Assembly: GCA_035048485.1 (NCBI GenBank)
Contig: CM068581.1
Coordinates: 8,135,430-8,199,429 of the forward strand
Direction of reading: 5' to 3'
DNA: 64,000 nucleotides
Origin: Pteria penguin
Taxonomy: Eukaryota > Mollusca > Bivalvia > Pterioida > Pteriidae
The position numbers and the translations under genes are program-made. Within the stretch, counting starts at the first letter, position 1. Each line of letters starts with the position of its first letter. This document shows positions 1 through 11,289 of this stretch, piece by piece. The notes below the pieces were generated by a model. It was not told the DNA's origin and made no database searches. It saw only the letters and a program-made list of their open reading frames with translations.

Positions 1-1476
1 GTATCGTACTCGTCACGTGAGTATGTCTCTTGGTAGTTTTTCTATCGTTAATTACTATTTTAACGTCTGTATTTGATACATAAGCAGAAGTTAATGAAGC
101 AATGAAATAAAACCGATTCACATGATGACTGTCTTTACGATACCAGGGCTCTCACACCCAATTTGGGGAGTAAGGGGGGAAGGGCTTGGATCTGTAACAT
201 CAGCGGTGTTTTTCATAAAATTGGGGGAAATATTAAATATAAAACACTGATTTTATGATTCAATATTATTATTGTTACATAACACACACCAGCCATTTGA
301 TTTCAGGACCAAGAGAAATTTAAAATTCAAGAATTTTCGTTTAATATGTATGAAACGAAGAAGGTATTTTTCAAGGTGTGCAGGGTCGAGGAATGTCCAC
401 TAACAGAAACACTGTACCTTTTAATATTAGTTTCTTGTTTAAGATGCCATCCAATTCACTCTCTTATTTGATGACAAATGCAATTTTCAATTTTAGCCAG
501 TATTTCCTGTGTCATTTGAAAACAATATAAGAACCTTTGTTGAATAAACAAAATACCAATTCTACACCAGTTATCTGGACATAGGTGTTTTCAATAATGA
601 TTTGAATTGTGCGACATTTTTGTTGCCAAAAAACCAAATCTTACGTACGACAGATCTGTAGATCTTTATCAGCAATAGCAGACTAGATTTTTCCCCTTAA
701 ACTAGATATCAAAAGTAAATCAAAACAAATCAAACACTGGTAAACAGGAATACATGTATAATAATAAAAGAAATTGATCGACGTCAATGCCAAAATCGTA
801 AAAACAAACAAGCGAATCTAACAGGACAGATGTAAATCATGTTCTGTAATCAAAAGTGCTTACTTGCAACTGTAAACTGTGATTTTTTTTTCATTTCAAT
901 TTGAAGTTTTCTCTTAGCAAAGTTGGGAAAACTAGAGGGGAATTGGGAAAAAAGTATTATTTTGCGTTGGGATTCGGCCGATATTCGGCCCCAAAATAGG
1001 CAGATCGAGAGCCCTGGATCATACATTCACTGATCGCAAAGCGTATTCCTTTAAAAATGATTGAAAACAAAAGAAATTAATAAAGATATAAAGAAACCAA
1101 AACATTTGGCATACAACAGAAATCTAATCCAAATATAAATAAATATCATTATTATATCCTATTCCTTTGGTTAAAAGCCTTCTTCAGCGGAACGACATGA
1201 CCTTAATAAAATAGTCTGCTGTTAATTTTCACACATGATATATGAAAATATGTATTACACTTAATCACTCAAAATTTGAGAAGTTTGCGATATGATTGAT
1301 TACATAGTTACATATCAAGTAAGCACGAAACTTTTTTCATATAGGCATGAAATCCAACTTTACATATCGACAGATATGTATATAGGTTTTAGCGAAGGCA
1401 GAAAATTATTTTTCTCTGTATTCTTTATTGTAATTATCAATCAGAAACAAAATCATCATCCGATTGAAAATACACA
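1..1476. other. Intergenic sequence, nothing recognised
   Basis: AT-rich unique-looking sequence. Only very short open frames occur and none has a recognisable domain or convincing splice borders. No tandem array or long inverted repeat was seen. Confidence 0.5.
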
Positions 1477-1479
1477 ATA

Positions 1480-1540
<61 letters not shown>

Positions 1541-1568
1541 TAATAATAATAATAATAGTAATAATAAA
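1477..1568. repeat. (TAA)n microsatellite
   Basis: About 90 bases of TAA/AAT trinucleotide repeat with a few interruptions (AAAT, AGTA). Confidence 0.95.
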
Positions 1569-3411
1569 ATAAAAAATAATACATAACAAAATTAAAACAA
1601 ATAAATAAATAAATATTAATGTATAAAATCAGTCAGTAAATTCCCACGCCTTCCTAGAACCACTGAAACCAATTACGATAAAAATGTTCTACTTCGTCAG
1701 TCTGAATTGTGTTTCGAATGAATGAATGAAAGAATGAATAATGAATTAGGGGTAATGAACAAAGAATAGGGAAATAGATGAAAACTTTCACGATCCTATG
1801 CCTAAATGAGCTGATTAATACCACAATATACACCAATTCATTGTAGTACTTTTCAGCTCACAGATTCCTTTTAAAAATTCTATCAGCATTCTACTTGACT
1901 TGATATCATTCTTACGATACAGTGTTTTTGGGACAACATCCGTTTGGTACAAAAGTGTCCTTGTTTCCTTGGTCTGTACCGTACATATTGACGGTATCAG
2001 ATTATGGCATGTTCAATGATTACGAATGCAGTACGTTAATGTGAATGACCCGGTAACTCTTTTCTGAAATTCATTTCGTGCAAAATGACAAATGTCAAAA
2101 GTGAGAATTTGGTGTTAAGAAGAGCAGTCAAAACATTGAGCGTTTCAGTACATTTCTTTTTCAATCTTTCACTCGATATGAAAGCTTGAAGAAGTCAGTT
2201 TCATTGACAGGACAAATTGGTAAACAAACGAGTGTGTCGGTTCCAATCACATTTCGGACAGCTGTCGGCCATAGCAATGATCGTCTGCCTTTTGACACGC
2301 GAATGAAGTCCCAGTGATGCGGCGCATGAATAAATTTGGTTACGTTTGCACGCAAGCTTTAATAGGAATATAATAAGTTGTAACAGAGTATCATAGTTGT
2401 GTTCATCGGGGGACCCTACGTGAAATTGAGGTGAAAATAGTCCTAAACGAGAAATGAATGGAGTTATTAAGACCATGCATTAGATGGAACTTCGGTAGAA
2501 AAACTGTTCCATCTTGACAAAAGTTGATAACAATTGCTCAGAACAAACTGGTCCAAGACAAAGATGTATTCTGTGCGGGATGTTCTTAATTTTCTTTTAC
2601 ACGGGGTTCAGTAAGATTAGAAAATTGCAAGAAAAGACAGAAATGAAATTATCACAGTTTGGGGCACAGTTCAATATAGAGTTCTCGTCGTTCAAATCTC
2701 GACGTAGCGTGACAGAAAAGATAGCAGTGATATCTTGGATACGACCATTGTGACAGAGATAATAAGGTTATTGAATGGAAGTATTTTACCTAGGAAGCTG
2801 CCTTTCGTTTGGGTTTTAATCCCTCAGTAAAACTAACTTTATTCTGTCGCTGTCGTAATTCCTGGCAAATGAATACACTTGTATTGTTTATCGTATTCTG
2901 AAATGTATTGTTATATAGTAAAGACGTGAAATTGTTACACGTGTACTAATTAATTAGTGTGAATACAAAAGAATTATTTTCACTCCAAATTTAAGGAGAT
3001 TAAATCCCTTGTTTAGATTTTTATTCACTACTACCGATTTCAAACCCGGTGTACTAAATAACTTTTATCACACGTTTTTATAATATATTTCCTATGCAAC
3101 AGTGACATCAATGATATTAGTTACATTTCTATAGAGATGGACATTCTATAGAGAGAGGTAATACACGTTTATAATATTATTTGGAGGCATTGTAGAGTTT
3201 CGTAAAATTGTGTATGAAACAAAAGAGAAATTACTAAAGCAAAATGAAACCAGAACATTTATTGAAGAATTAGAATCCATGGCACGTGTATAACATGATA
3301 TTAAGTATTGATTTCTTATGCAATGAGTTGAATAACCAAGGAAGGTTTCAACAACTACCGAAATTTGATGTCGATGTCATAAGTATCTACGACTAGAACA
3401 TAGATTATAAA
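1569..3411. other. Intergenic sequence, no supported gene
   Basis: Mostly AT-rich. A less AT-rich stretch around 2160-2480 has overlapping short frames on the minus strand and one on the plus strand (2514-2753), but no domain, signal peptide or splice pattern that I can recognise. It could be an untranslated or lineage-specific exon; there is no positive evidence. Confidence 0.4.
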
Positions 3412-3973
3412 CAAACTGAACCCAGCTGCACGTACAAAGATCTATAGAACTTAGCTTACCGAAAACCTGAACCCAGATGGTACAAATATCTATAGAACTT
3501 AGCTTACCGACAAACTGAACCCAGATGGTACAAATATCTATAGAACTTAGCTTACCGACATCCTGAACCCAGCATGTTCAAATATCTATAGAACCTAGCT
3601 TACCGACAATCTGAACCCAGCATGTTCAAATATCTATAGAACTTAGCTTACCGACAACCTGAACCCAGTCTGTACAAATATCCATAGAACCTAGCTACTG
3701 ACAACATGAGCTTAGTAGGTACAAATATCCATAGAGCCTAGCTACTGACAACATGAGCTTAGTAGGTACAAATATCCATAGAACCTAGCTACTGACAACA
3801 TGAGCTTAGTAGGTATAAATATCCATAGAGCCTAGCTACTGACAACATGAGCTTAGTAGGTACAAATATCCATAGAGCCTAGCTACTGACAACATGAGCT
3901 TAGTAGGTACAAATATGCATAGAACCTAGCTACTGACAACATGAGCTTAGTAGGTATAAATATCCATAGAGCC

Positions 3974-4007
<34 letters not shown>

Positions 4008-4757
4008 TTTGTTTTACGTCACACCACGAATATTTCATGTATATGGTGACGGTACCTGCCTGATGCGGGGCATAGAAATTTTGACCTGCAACGGACCCAC
4101 CCGAAGCAGTGAGGGATCTTTAACGTGCCATGCATACCACGACACGGGGCCTCGGTTTTTACTGTCTCATCCGAAAGACATGACACCGGCATGACCAGAG
4201 CGGGTCTCGAACCCCGGCCTCCCGATCAGGAGTCCGACGCGATACCACTAGGCCACGCCGGCTTAGTAGGTATAAATATCCATAGAGCCTAGCTACTGAC
4301 AACATGAGCTTAGTAGGTACAAATATCCATAGAGCCTAGCTACTGACAACATGAGCTTAGTAGGTACAAATATCCATAGACCCTAGCTACTGACAATATG
4401 AGCTTAGTAGGTATAAATATCCATAGAGCCTAGCTACTGACAACATGAGCTTAGTAGGTATAAATATCCCTAGAGCCTAGCTACTGACAACATGAGCTTA
4501 GTAGGTAAAAATATCCATAGAGCCTAGCTACTGACAATATGAGCTTAGTAGGTATAAATATCCCTAGAGCCTAGCTACTGACAACATGAGCTTAGTAGGT
4601 AAAAATATCCACAGAGCCTAGCTACTGACAACATGAGCTTAGTAGGAACAAATATCTATAGAACCTAGCTACTGACAACATGAGCTTAGTAGGTATAAAT
4701 ATCCATAGAGCCTAGCTACTGACAACATGAGCTTAGTAGGTACAAATATCTATAGAA
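3412..4757. repeat. 47/48-bp minisatellite array, SINE-interrupted
   Basis: Tandem repeat in two subfamilies. From 3412 to about 3690 the unit is about 48 bp and contains GAACCCAG and TTAGCTTACCGACAA. From about 3690 to 4757 the unit is 47 bp with the core ACTGACAACATGAGCTTAGT and variants ending in CATAGAGCC or CATAGAACC. The 47-bp subfamily continues on both sides of a SINE at 3975-4266, so the array probably predates that insertion. Confidence 0.95.
3975..4266 (-). mobile_element. tRNA-derived SINE, family A (AATC tail)
   Basis: Read on the minus strand it starts AAGCCGGCGTGGCCTAGTGG (a pol III A box), has a B box close to GGTTCGAGACC, then a conserved block TCTTTCGGATGAGACAGTAA, and ends in (AATC)n at about 3975. 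Three relatives lie at 26191, 37143 and 51015. No target-site duplication is visible, and about 17 bases of the host 47-bp unit are missing at the junction. The layout resembles the V-SINE/MetaSINE-type families described from molluscs; the exact family was not determined. Confidence 0.9.
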
Positions 4758-5335
4758 CATGATTATATGGGTTGAAATTCAAAGTCCTCAGATTTATCAT
4801 CTATACTAGTAGGCATATCGCAGACCTAATTTTGCAAAGCAAACTCCAAACATGCAATAATAATTTAAAGGAAGAGGAGTGGGAGGATGTAAACTCCATA
4901 GGCTGGATCTGGAAGTACCCTAGAAGCCTTTGGATAAATGTTGCAAAATCCTGCATATAAACATTTTTTATATTAATATTACCGTTAAACTAGACATGGA
5001 ATCTAAAATAAGGATTGTGTGTATTTATGGTATAAGGTATTATGCAATTACTGCTTTAAACTTTAACTTTGAAATAATCTATAAAGAGTAAAAATTATCA
5101 ATGATATAGAAGTTTCGATACTTTTTATTGTAAAAAAGAATTTAAACGTTTCTTACAGTATATACCTTTATTGGGTCTTCATATTTCTGCCTGAACCTGA
5201 GCACAGATACACCTAGGATTGCTTAGATCTAATCGAAGTTAAATCATGAGGCATAAAAATTATTTCAAAATGTATTTGATGTACTTTTCCTTACCATATC
5301 CCCCGCATACGGAGTTTTAGTGTACAATTATACAA
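4758..5335. other. Intergenic sequence, nothing recognised
   Basis: AT-rich, unique-looking sequence between the array and a dispersed repeat. One short open frame (4772-4960) has no recognisable features. Confidence 0.45.
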
Positions 5336-5830
5336 GAATCATCGTGTCCGTCTGTTTGTCAGGCCGTCTGATTAAGAAGTTTTCTAAGCTCAAATCTTTA
5401 GAATGGATGTGAACAGGGTGCTTATGATAGTGCTATCCATTTGACCTAGAGAACCCGATCTTGTAGTCTGACCTTGATTTTTAAACTTTCTTTAACTTTA
5501 TCATATCTTTTAATAGAAAAAGGTTTGGGGTTCGATGTTTCATGAGATTCCTCATGACTATGTAGCCTTCATTTGGTATCGTGACTTTTGACCTAGTGAC
5601 CTTAACATTTAAGTTTGATATTAACTTTTAAACATTCTACACTTTATATCTTTTCATGGTAAGAGCTAGAGGTGTGAGACTTTACACTTAGATTTCCCAT
5701 GACCGCAGATCTTATTTAAGACCATGCCATTTGACCTAGAAACCTTGACCTTCATATTTTTGCACCGTAAGATTTAGATCTTTTATGTTTCAAACATAGT
5801 TATATAATGACAAGGGGTTTCATTTTAGAT
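5336..5830. repeat. Dispersed repeat fragment ('TTTGACCTAGNNACC' type)
   Basis: Begins near CGTGTCCGTCTGTTTGTCAG and then repeats sentences such as CCATTTGACCTAGAGAACC and TTTGACCTAGTGACCTTAAC, each followed by a TTAA(A)CTTT-like block, about 115-120 bases apart. Similar 'GGTCAAGGTCA' sequences occur at 21960-22310, 42060-42270 and 57010-57330. This looks like a decayed interspersed repeat with internal tandem structure; it does not look coding. Confidence 0.55.
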
Positions 5831-5957
5831 CACAACTGGTGATCCAAAAACATGATCTTTTCATAATACCTCACATTATGTATTACTTGATAATGAATTA
5901 TTGATTCGAAATTTGTTGCCAGGGAGTAGTATTCCCGTTCATTCCTATATAATTCCT

Positions 5958-5980
5958 ATAAATAAATAAATAAATAAATA

Positions 5981-6027
<47 letters not shown>

Positions 6028-6172
6028 AATATAAGTAAATAAATGAAAATATAAATAAATAAAATGAATAATAGAAATAACAAAAAATAAAACAAAAAAC
6101 AAAAAAAACAAAAACAAAAAACCCCCAAAAAACAAAAAAAAAAAAAAAAAAAAAACCGAAATAAAAAAATAT
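5958..6172. repeat. (AAAT)n/(AATC)n and poly(A)-rich simple repeats
   Basis: AAAT repeats run into (AATC)n from 5958 to about 6025. A mixed A-rich tract follows to 6172, including about 28 consecutive A residues near 6128. The AATC part resembles the 3' tail of the family A SINE, so this may be an orphan tail. Confidence 0.85.
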
Positions 6173-6483
6173 ATATATAAAAGGAGGACTTATTTACAAC
6201 TGAATATATATTATTGTTGTCTATAATTTTAATATAATTAAAATATGTTGGTGGACTGATAGTTCCCGAGGGCATCATAAGTCTAGTTTTCAGTGCTTTT
6301 TACTGACATGATATATATAATTCAAATTTTCAGTCATCAAATTCAGTAAATCACTCTAAAACTAAGGAGTATCTCCCTCATGCATAGCTCTGTCCTTAGA
6401 TAAATTCTTTGGTTCACTTTTCGGTCATTTTGGCTTCACCATTGCTCTTCAAATATTTATAAATTATGAGAATTCCAATCATT

Positions 6484-6546
6484 CGGCCACGAGCATCACT
6501 GAAGAGACATAACTTGTCGAAATGCGCATATGGTGCACAAAATTAA
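6484..6546. repeat. Short dispersed motif common in bivalves
   Basis: Contains ATCACTGAAGAGACATAACT followed by TGTCGAAATGCGCATATGGT. A very similar sentence (CATCACTGA..GAAACGCGC..TGG) is frequent in mussel and other bivalve genomes. Assignment is from memory of that motif; no search was possible. Confidence 0.5.
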
Positions 6547-7028
6547 AAGATATTAAAATACATGTATATGCCCACCCCTTGCCTAAACGGTATTTTAACA
6601 TATAAATGTGACACGGTTCCCATCTTCACCAATATTTTAATCATCAGAAAATGGTTATCCTTTACCCTACCATATATACAGTGCATTGTTGCTTCATAAC
6701 AATGTACCTAGGAGCATGTTTTACATGATCTTTTTTGTAGGGATTTGATAGGGTTCGTACATTATCTTTTGTGCATTAGACATCAATGGATATATATATA
6801 ATTCAAATAGTAACTATTTATTTACGAGCGCATGTATTATGATGTAATGATGTACTCAAAACGATGTATACATGTACGTGGAGACTACACAACATTAAAT
6901 TCTGTGTAAGAATACACATTATGCATTCGTTACGGAAATGGCCGAGTATTAACGATTGAGCAATTTAAGCCAGATACCGCTGCTGTCATAGAGCGCTAGA
7001 CTCAATGGCATCGCTTTTCAAATTCTCG
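6547..7028. other. Intergenic sequence, nothing recognised
   Basis: No open frame of note, tandem repeat or inverted repeat was seen between the short dispersed motif and the dispersed element starting at 7029. Confidence 0.45.
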
Positions 7029-7763
7029 CTTTTCAGGGGTTATAACTTTCACTACCGATATAGAGCTTACTACGCCGCTGAAAAATAAATTGCCGAAAAA
7101 CTACTGATGTTGTCTTAAAAATTCTTGATCAGCATAATGTACCTTTAGCTCAGTTAATTTAAGCTAAACATAAACTAGTTTCAATAACTCGAAAAAGGAG
7201 TTGCAATAATGTTTTCAAATTTCGCGTAATAATATGTAGTTGTGACTACTTTACGATGTGTTTACCACTGACACCGTTGAATGTTCTCGATTGTGTAATT
7301 CTCCCGACAAAGCATTTGTCTTGATCTTGTATCGCTTGTTTTTATCGAGATATTTCAATTAAAGTTTCCCCCAACATGTTCTGGAACTTCAGTTCTTTTT
7401 CACATATATGACAAATCTAAAGATCGATCTTCCCGCATTTCCTCTGATAATGAAAATGCGTTATAAATATTTAGGTAAATGTTGTATGTTTCTAAATATA
7501 AATAATGTTAAAACATTATGAGAATCGTGAATAAGATGGTTATCTAATGTCCCACTTGAAGGAATGTCGTTCCTTGGCTCAGCTTCGACTCTTGACAACA
7601 ATGCAGTAAAACTTGTTGCCATGAGGTTGTCGATTGCACGTTCATTTCGGATACAAGCAATTGCAAACTCTTTGCCGTAAGATAGTATGAAGAGAGCAAA
7701 TTTTATTAGCATTTTGTACATAGGTATAATGACAATGTAGTTGCAACAAAGACCTAATTTTTG
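7029..7763 (-). mobile_element. Unrecognised ~735-bp dispersed element, copy 1
   Basis: Nearly identical, in opposite orientation, to 33936-34668; by eye the identity is in the mid-90s percent. The minus-strand ORF at 7461-7721 (86 codons, starting MYKML, ending PKYL) is conserved in the other copy with only a handful of residue changes and no frameshift. One 5-base indel lies just before the ORF. No terminal inverted repeats, RT or transposase motif is visible. It could be a non-autonomous element or a duplicated gene fragment. Confidence 0.75.
7461..7721 (-). CDS. Hypothetical 86-aa ORF in dispersed element, copy 1
   Basis: I do not recognise this protein. It begins with a short hydrophobic stretch (about residues 5-15, FALFILSYG) and then becomes mixed and charged, with few distinguishing motifs. 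It contains one cysteine. The reason to list it is that the frame is intact in two copies 26 kb apart, at 7461 and 33972. Since the flanking noncoding DNA is equally similar, this may simply reflect a recent duplication and not selection. Confidence 0.3.
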   Translation of the reverse strand: MYKMLIKFALFILSYGKEFAIACIRNERAIDNLMATSFTALLSRVEAEPRNDIPSSGTLDNHLIHDSHNVLTLFIFRNIQHLPKYL

Positions 7764-8054
7764 ATATTCTACTACAAATTTGATGTTACACTATAGTTTA
7801 AAACATTTATGATGTTTAAACTCCGACCAATATTTGTAAAAGTCCCTGTCTATCTTTACTATTAGTACTTTGATTTTTGATACTGATGATTTGTTTTGTT
7901 TTTGTTTGTTTATTTAGTTTTTTAGGTTTTTTTGGTTATCTCAAATGCGTTTGGAGAGCATGTCCGTCAATTAGGGGTTATAATTGTTTTTTAAAGAAGA
8001 ATAAATATCAGACAACAATGACTGTCTGCATGTGTCAAAATGTCTTTGTTATGT
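7764..8054. other. Intergenic sequence, nothing recognised
   Basis: Short AT-rich stretch. The 60-codon plus-strand frame at 7877-8059 is T-rich and has no recognisable feature. Confidence 0.4.
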
Positions 8055-8345
8055 CATAGAATGCAGGCATATTTAGCTTCCTCGTTACGCCATAGAAGGC
8101 AGGCATATTTAGCTTTCTTGTTACGTCATAGAAGGCAGGCATATTTAGCTTCCTTCTTACGTCATAGAAGGCAGACATTTTAGCTTCCTTGTTACCTCAT
8201 TGAAGGCAGGCATATTTAGCTTCCTTGTTACGTCATAGAAGGCAGGCATATTTAGCTTCCTTGTTACGTCATAGAAGGCAGGCATATTTAGCTTCCTTGT
8301 TACGTCATAGAAGGCAGGCATATTTATCTTCCTTGTTACATAGAT
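8055..8345. repeat. 36-bp minisatellite, about 8 copies
   Basis: Unit of 36 bp containing ACGTCATAGAAGGCAGGCAT and ATTTAGCTTCCTTGTT. Because 36 is a multiple of 3, it leaves an open frame (8225-8434) with repeated residues RHRRQAYLASLL, which is a repeat shadow. Confidence 0.95.
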
Positions 8346-8825
8346 TATACGCTATGTCATGGCGTTTTCCGTATCTAATCCTTTGCATGATACCGGTGCT
8401 GATTAGGCCTACGAGTAAATATCTCCACATTTAAAACCAAATGACCAGCGGCAATATATGCATATTATTTCTATGCGTCTTATCTCACCATTGGGTTTTT
8501 TTTTTTTTTTTTTTGAGGGCGGGGGGGGGGGTGGGGGTTTCGTCTTCCCTCTTGTAGGCCACCCATTCAAGCGCTGACCGCGCTCGGCGTTGCTTTAATT
8601 GCAACAAAGTTGGGCGAAAAAAATCACATCGCCAGTATAACTAGCTCACTAGCGAGAGTTTTAAACGCGATAATATGTTTCCATTACCCCCTCTTCATGG
8701 AAGCGTCGTCCTGAAGCTGAGGCCGGTGGGTGCAACCATGCACAACCATGTGATCACTTCAGACGCTTTTTCTCTGCCAGAGCTTGGAATGGATACCTTG
8801 ATCTATCACCTTTTACCTTATATTT
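8346..8825. other. G-rich tract and unassigned unique sequence
   Basis: Contains a T20-type run followed by a G-rich tract (about 8515-8540, blocks of 9-11 G), which could form a G-quadruplex. It is followed by a less AT-rich segment (8560-8790) that may be an old dispersed repeat or exon but shows no recognised motif. Confidence 0.45.
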
Positions 8826-9141
8826 GAGAGAATATCATGCTGAAATGAGAAGTGAGAGTGGGAGAATACCAAGCTGAAATGAGAAATGAGAGTGGGAGAA
8901 TACCATGCTGGAATGAAAAGTGAGAGTGGGAGAATACCATGCTAAAATGAGAAGTGAGAGTGGGAGAATACCATGCTAAAATGAGAAGTGAGAGTGGGAG
9001 AATACCATGCTAAAATGAGCAGTGAGAGTGGAAGAATACCATGCTAAAATGAGAAGTGAGAGTGGGCGAATACCACGCTAAAATGAGAAGTGAGAGTAAG
9101 AGAATACCATGCTTGAATGAGAAGTGAGAGTGGGAGAGTGG
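8826..9141. repeat. 34-bp minisatellite, about 9 copies
   Basis: Unit of 34 bp with core AATGAGAAGTGAGAGTGGGA and GAATACCATGCT. The array runs directly into the SINE head at 9142, where GAGAGTGGGAGAGTAGCTCA blends repeat and SINE. Confidence 0.95.
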
Positions 9142-9466
<325 letters not shown>

Positions 9467-9490
9467 TCAAAGTTGAATTCTATTTCAGTT

Positions 9491-9658
9491 AGGGGATAAA
9501 CATACTGTGGTTGATTGTTTCCGACAGGTATACTGTGGTTATATCGTTGGAAACAGAGTTTTCCTGGCGACGCCTGCGGAGCAAGGAAAATGGTGGTTTC
9601 CAACGGTATAATCACGGTATACCTGTCGGAAACAATCACACACAGTGCTTTTATCCCC
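9491..9658. mobile_element. Fold-back element (long hairpin)
   Basis: The left arm, from AGGGGATAAA at 9491, pairs with the right arm ending TTATCCCC at 9658. Arms are about 75 bases each with few mismatches, and a shared core GATTGTTTCCGACAGGTATA lies in both. The short loop (about 9570-9584) contains GGCGACGCCTGCGG. No coding capacity is visible. It could be a MITE, or a hairpin RNA precursor if transcribed. Confidence 0.85.
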
Positions 9659-9669
9659 ATTCTAATTAA

Positions 9670-11289
9670 TTGTAACAAAACAATTCTTTTTCTTCTTTGA
9701 CATTGTCCCCAAATTCCTCGTTGCTAGGGGCGGATAGCGCCACATTTAAAATTCTTCCGAGAAACGAATTGATATATAGTGCACTGACATAAGAAATTTC
9801 TTCATTTTCATATTCTTAAAATTTTATGAATAAATTATTAATCACATATTGATTCATACATGAGTGACTTGACATCGCATCGTGAACAGCTGAACAGGCA
9901 GTTTTGCTGCGACGCGATGAGATGAAAGGACAGGCTCATGATGCTGGAGAGCATGTTGCGTGGTGGTACGTCATGTACGTCGTCAGTTTTGTTGGTTCTA
10001 CTTGATTGTAATAATTGTGCAAATGAATGGAAGAACTTGCAAATCGTCCTTGATACGAGACTTAAGATGGACGTTAAGAGCACTGAACGAAGTTGTTACA
10101 AACAGTATTTTGATACTTGGAGTCAGAGGCAATGTGGACAAAGAGTACGTACAATGTAGTAATACATTTGAGGACGGTATATCGTGGTTATACATGTCTG
10201 TACGCTTACGTGTGGACCAATCAGAATTGTCAAAACAAAACAAGTGAATTAGAATGTACTTTCAAATGCTTATTCTTTATAAAAGTTACAACGAATATGG
10301 GTAAATACATTTAGTTTTGCCATACAGGTCACTTAATAGTTCAATTATCTACCCATTTGAGGCTCCTTTCACGCCCAATTAAGGTAGATGTTATTTGAGT
10401 ACAGTAGGCATAACGTGTATAAAATCTGAAATGCATATCGGTCAATTACCATACAAATGAATACTTCAAATTTCGTGTGAATCTCATCTAAACTGAAGTA
10501 GACTGTTATGTTTCATTTTTATTAATTTTTTATTTCGAAAATATATATTTTATATCTAGGCATGTCCCAGGTATTGATTTATGGCCTTGTTTGTTTATCT
10601 ACACAGAACTGCCCGGTATCAACTTTTTGCGAGAATTCTCGCGTGTCACTTTACGAGACTTTCCATCCCTATTTAACATCATAACAACAGCTTTGTCAAA
10701 GGGGATGACCGTTCAACAGTTCGTAAAAGCACGTGATATTCAAAGAAATAGATTTAGTATTAGGATTTATGTAAGGGTGAATTGCACCTTCGTAAAAGAA
10801 CTGACATTTAAAGTATTTCAATTCTTATGTTTACACGATGGCGTCATTGACGTGTACGTCATTGAGGGCGTTTTGTTGGACAGAGCCTAGTTACGTCATT
10901 GCAATATAGACCTACGTTTTGTAGATAACCGCATTATTCATTTAGTAAATACACCGATCCATTTTTTAACAAGAAAGCGTTAATGAGCAGATTTCAGTTG
11001 TGCATGTGACGCCATAATCAAATGTCCGACTTGTCCGACCAAATATGACGTCAGAAGAATCATTTAGCGATAAAATGTCGTGACAGTAATGGAAAATGAA
11101 TCAGTGTTTAGACTTATCAATCAATGTTAAAACACCATAAATATATATTTCAATTTTAATGATATTGATGTCAGTAGAAAGTTTTGCATTGACAAAATAT
11201 CGGATCTCCGATATCGTAGATATTTCATTCCAATTTCATTTTACTTGACATAAAACTATGTAATCGAAAGATTATAAAAATGCAGTATT
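9670..11289. other. Unassigned sequence with one weak exon-like segment
   Basis: Several overlapping short frames lie between 9838 and 10314, none recognisable. A stop-free 162-base segment at 10607-10768 sits between an acceptor-like TTTATCTACACAG and a donor-like GTAAGG; its translation has no domain I recognise. Nothing else stands out. Confidence 0.35.

Noticed and set aside
2161..2753. Overlapping short ORFs in a less AT-rich patch
   Set aside because: No recognisable domain, no consistent splice borders; kept only as unassigned sequence.
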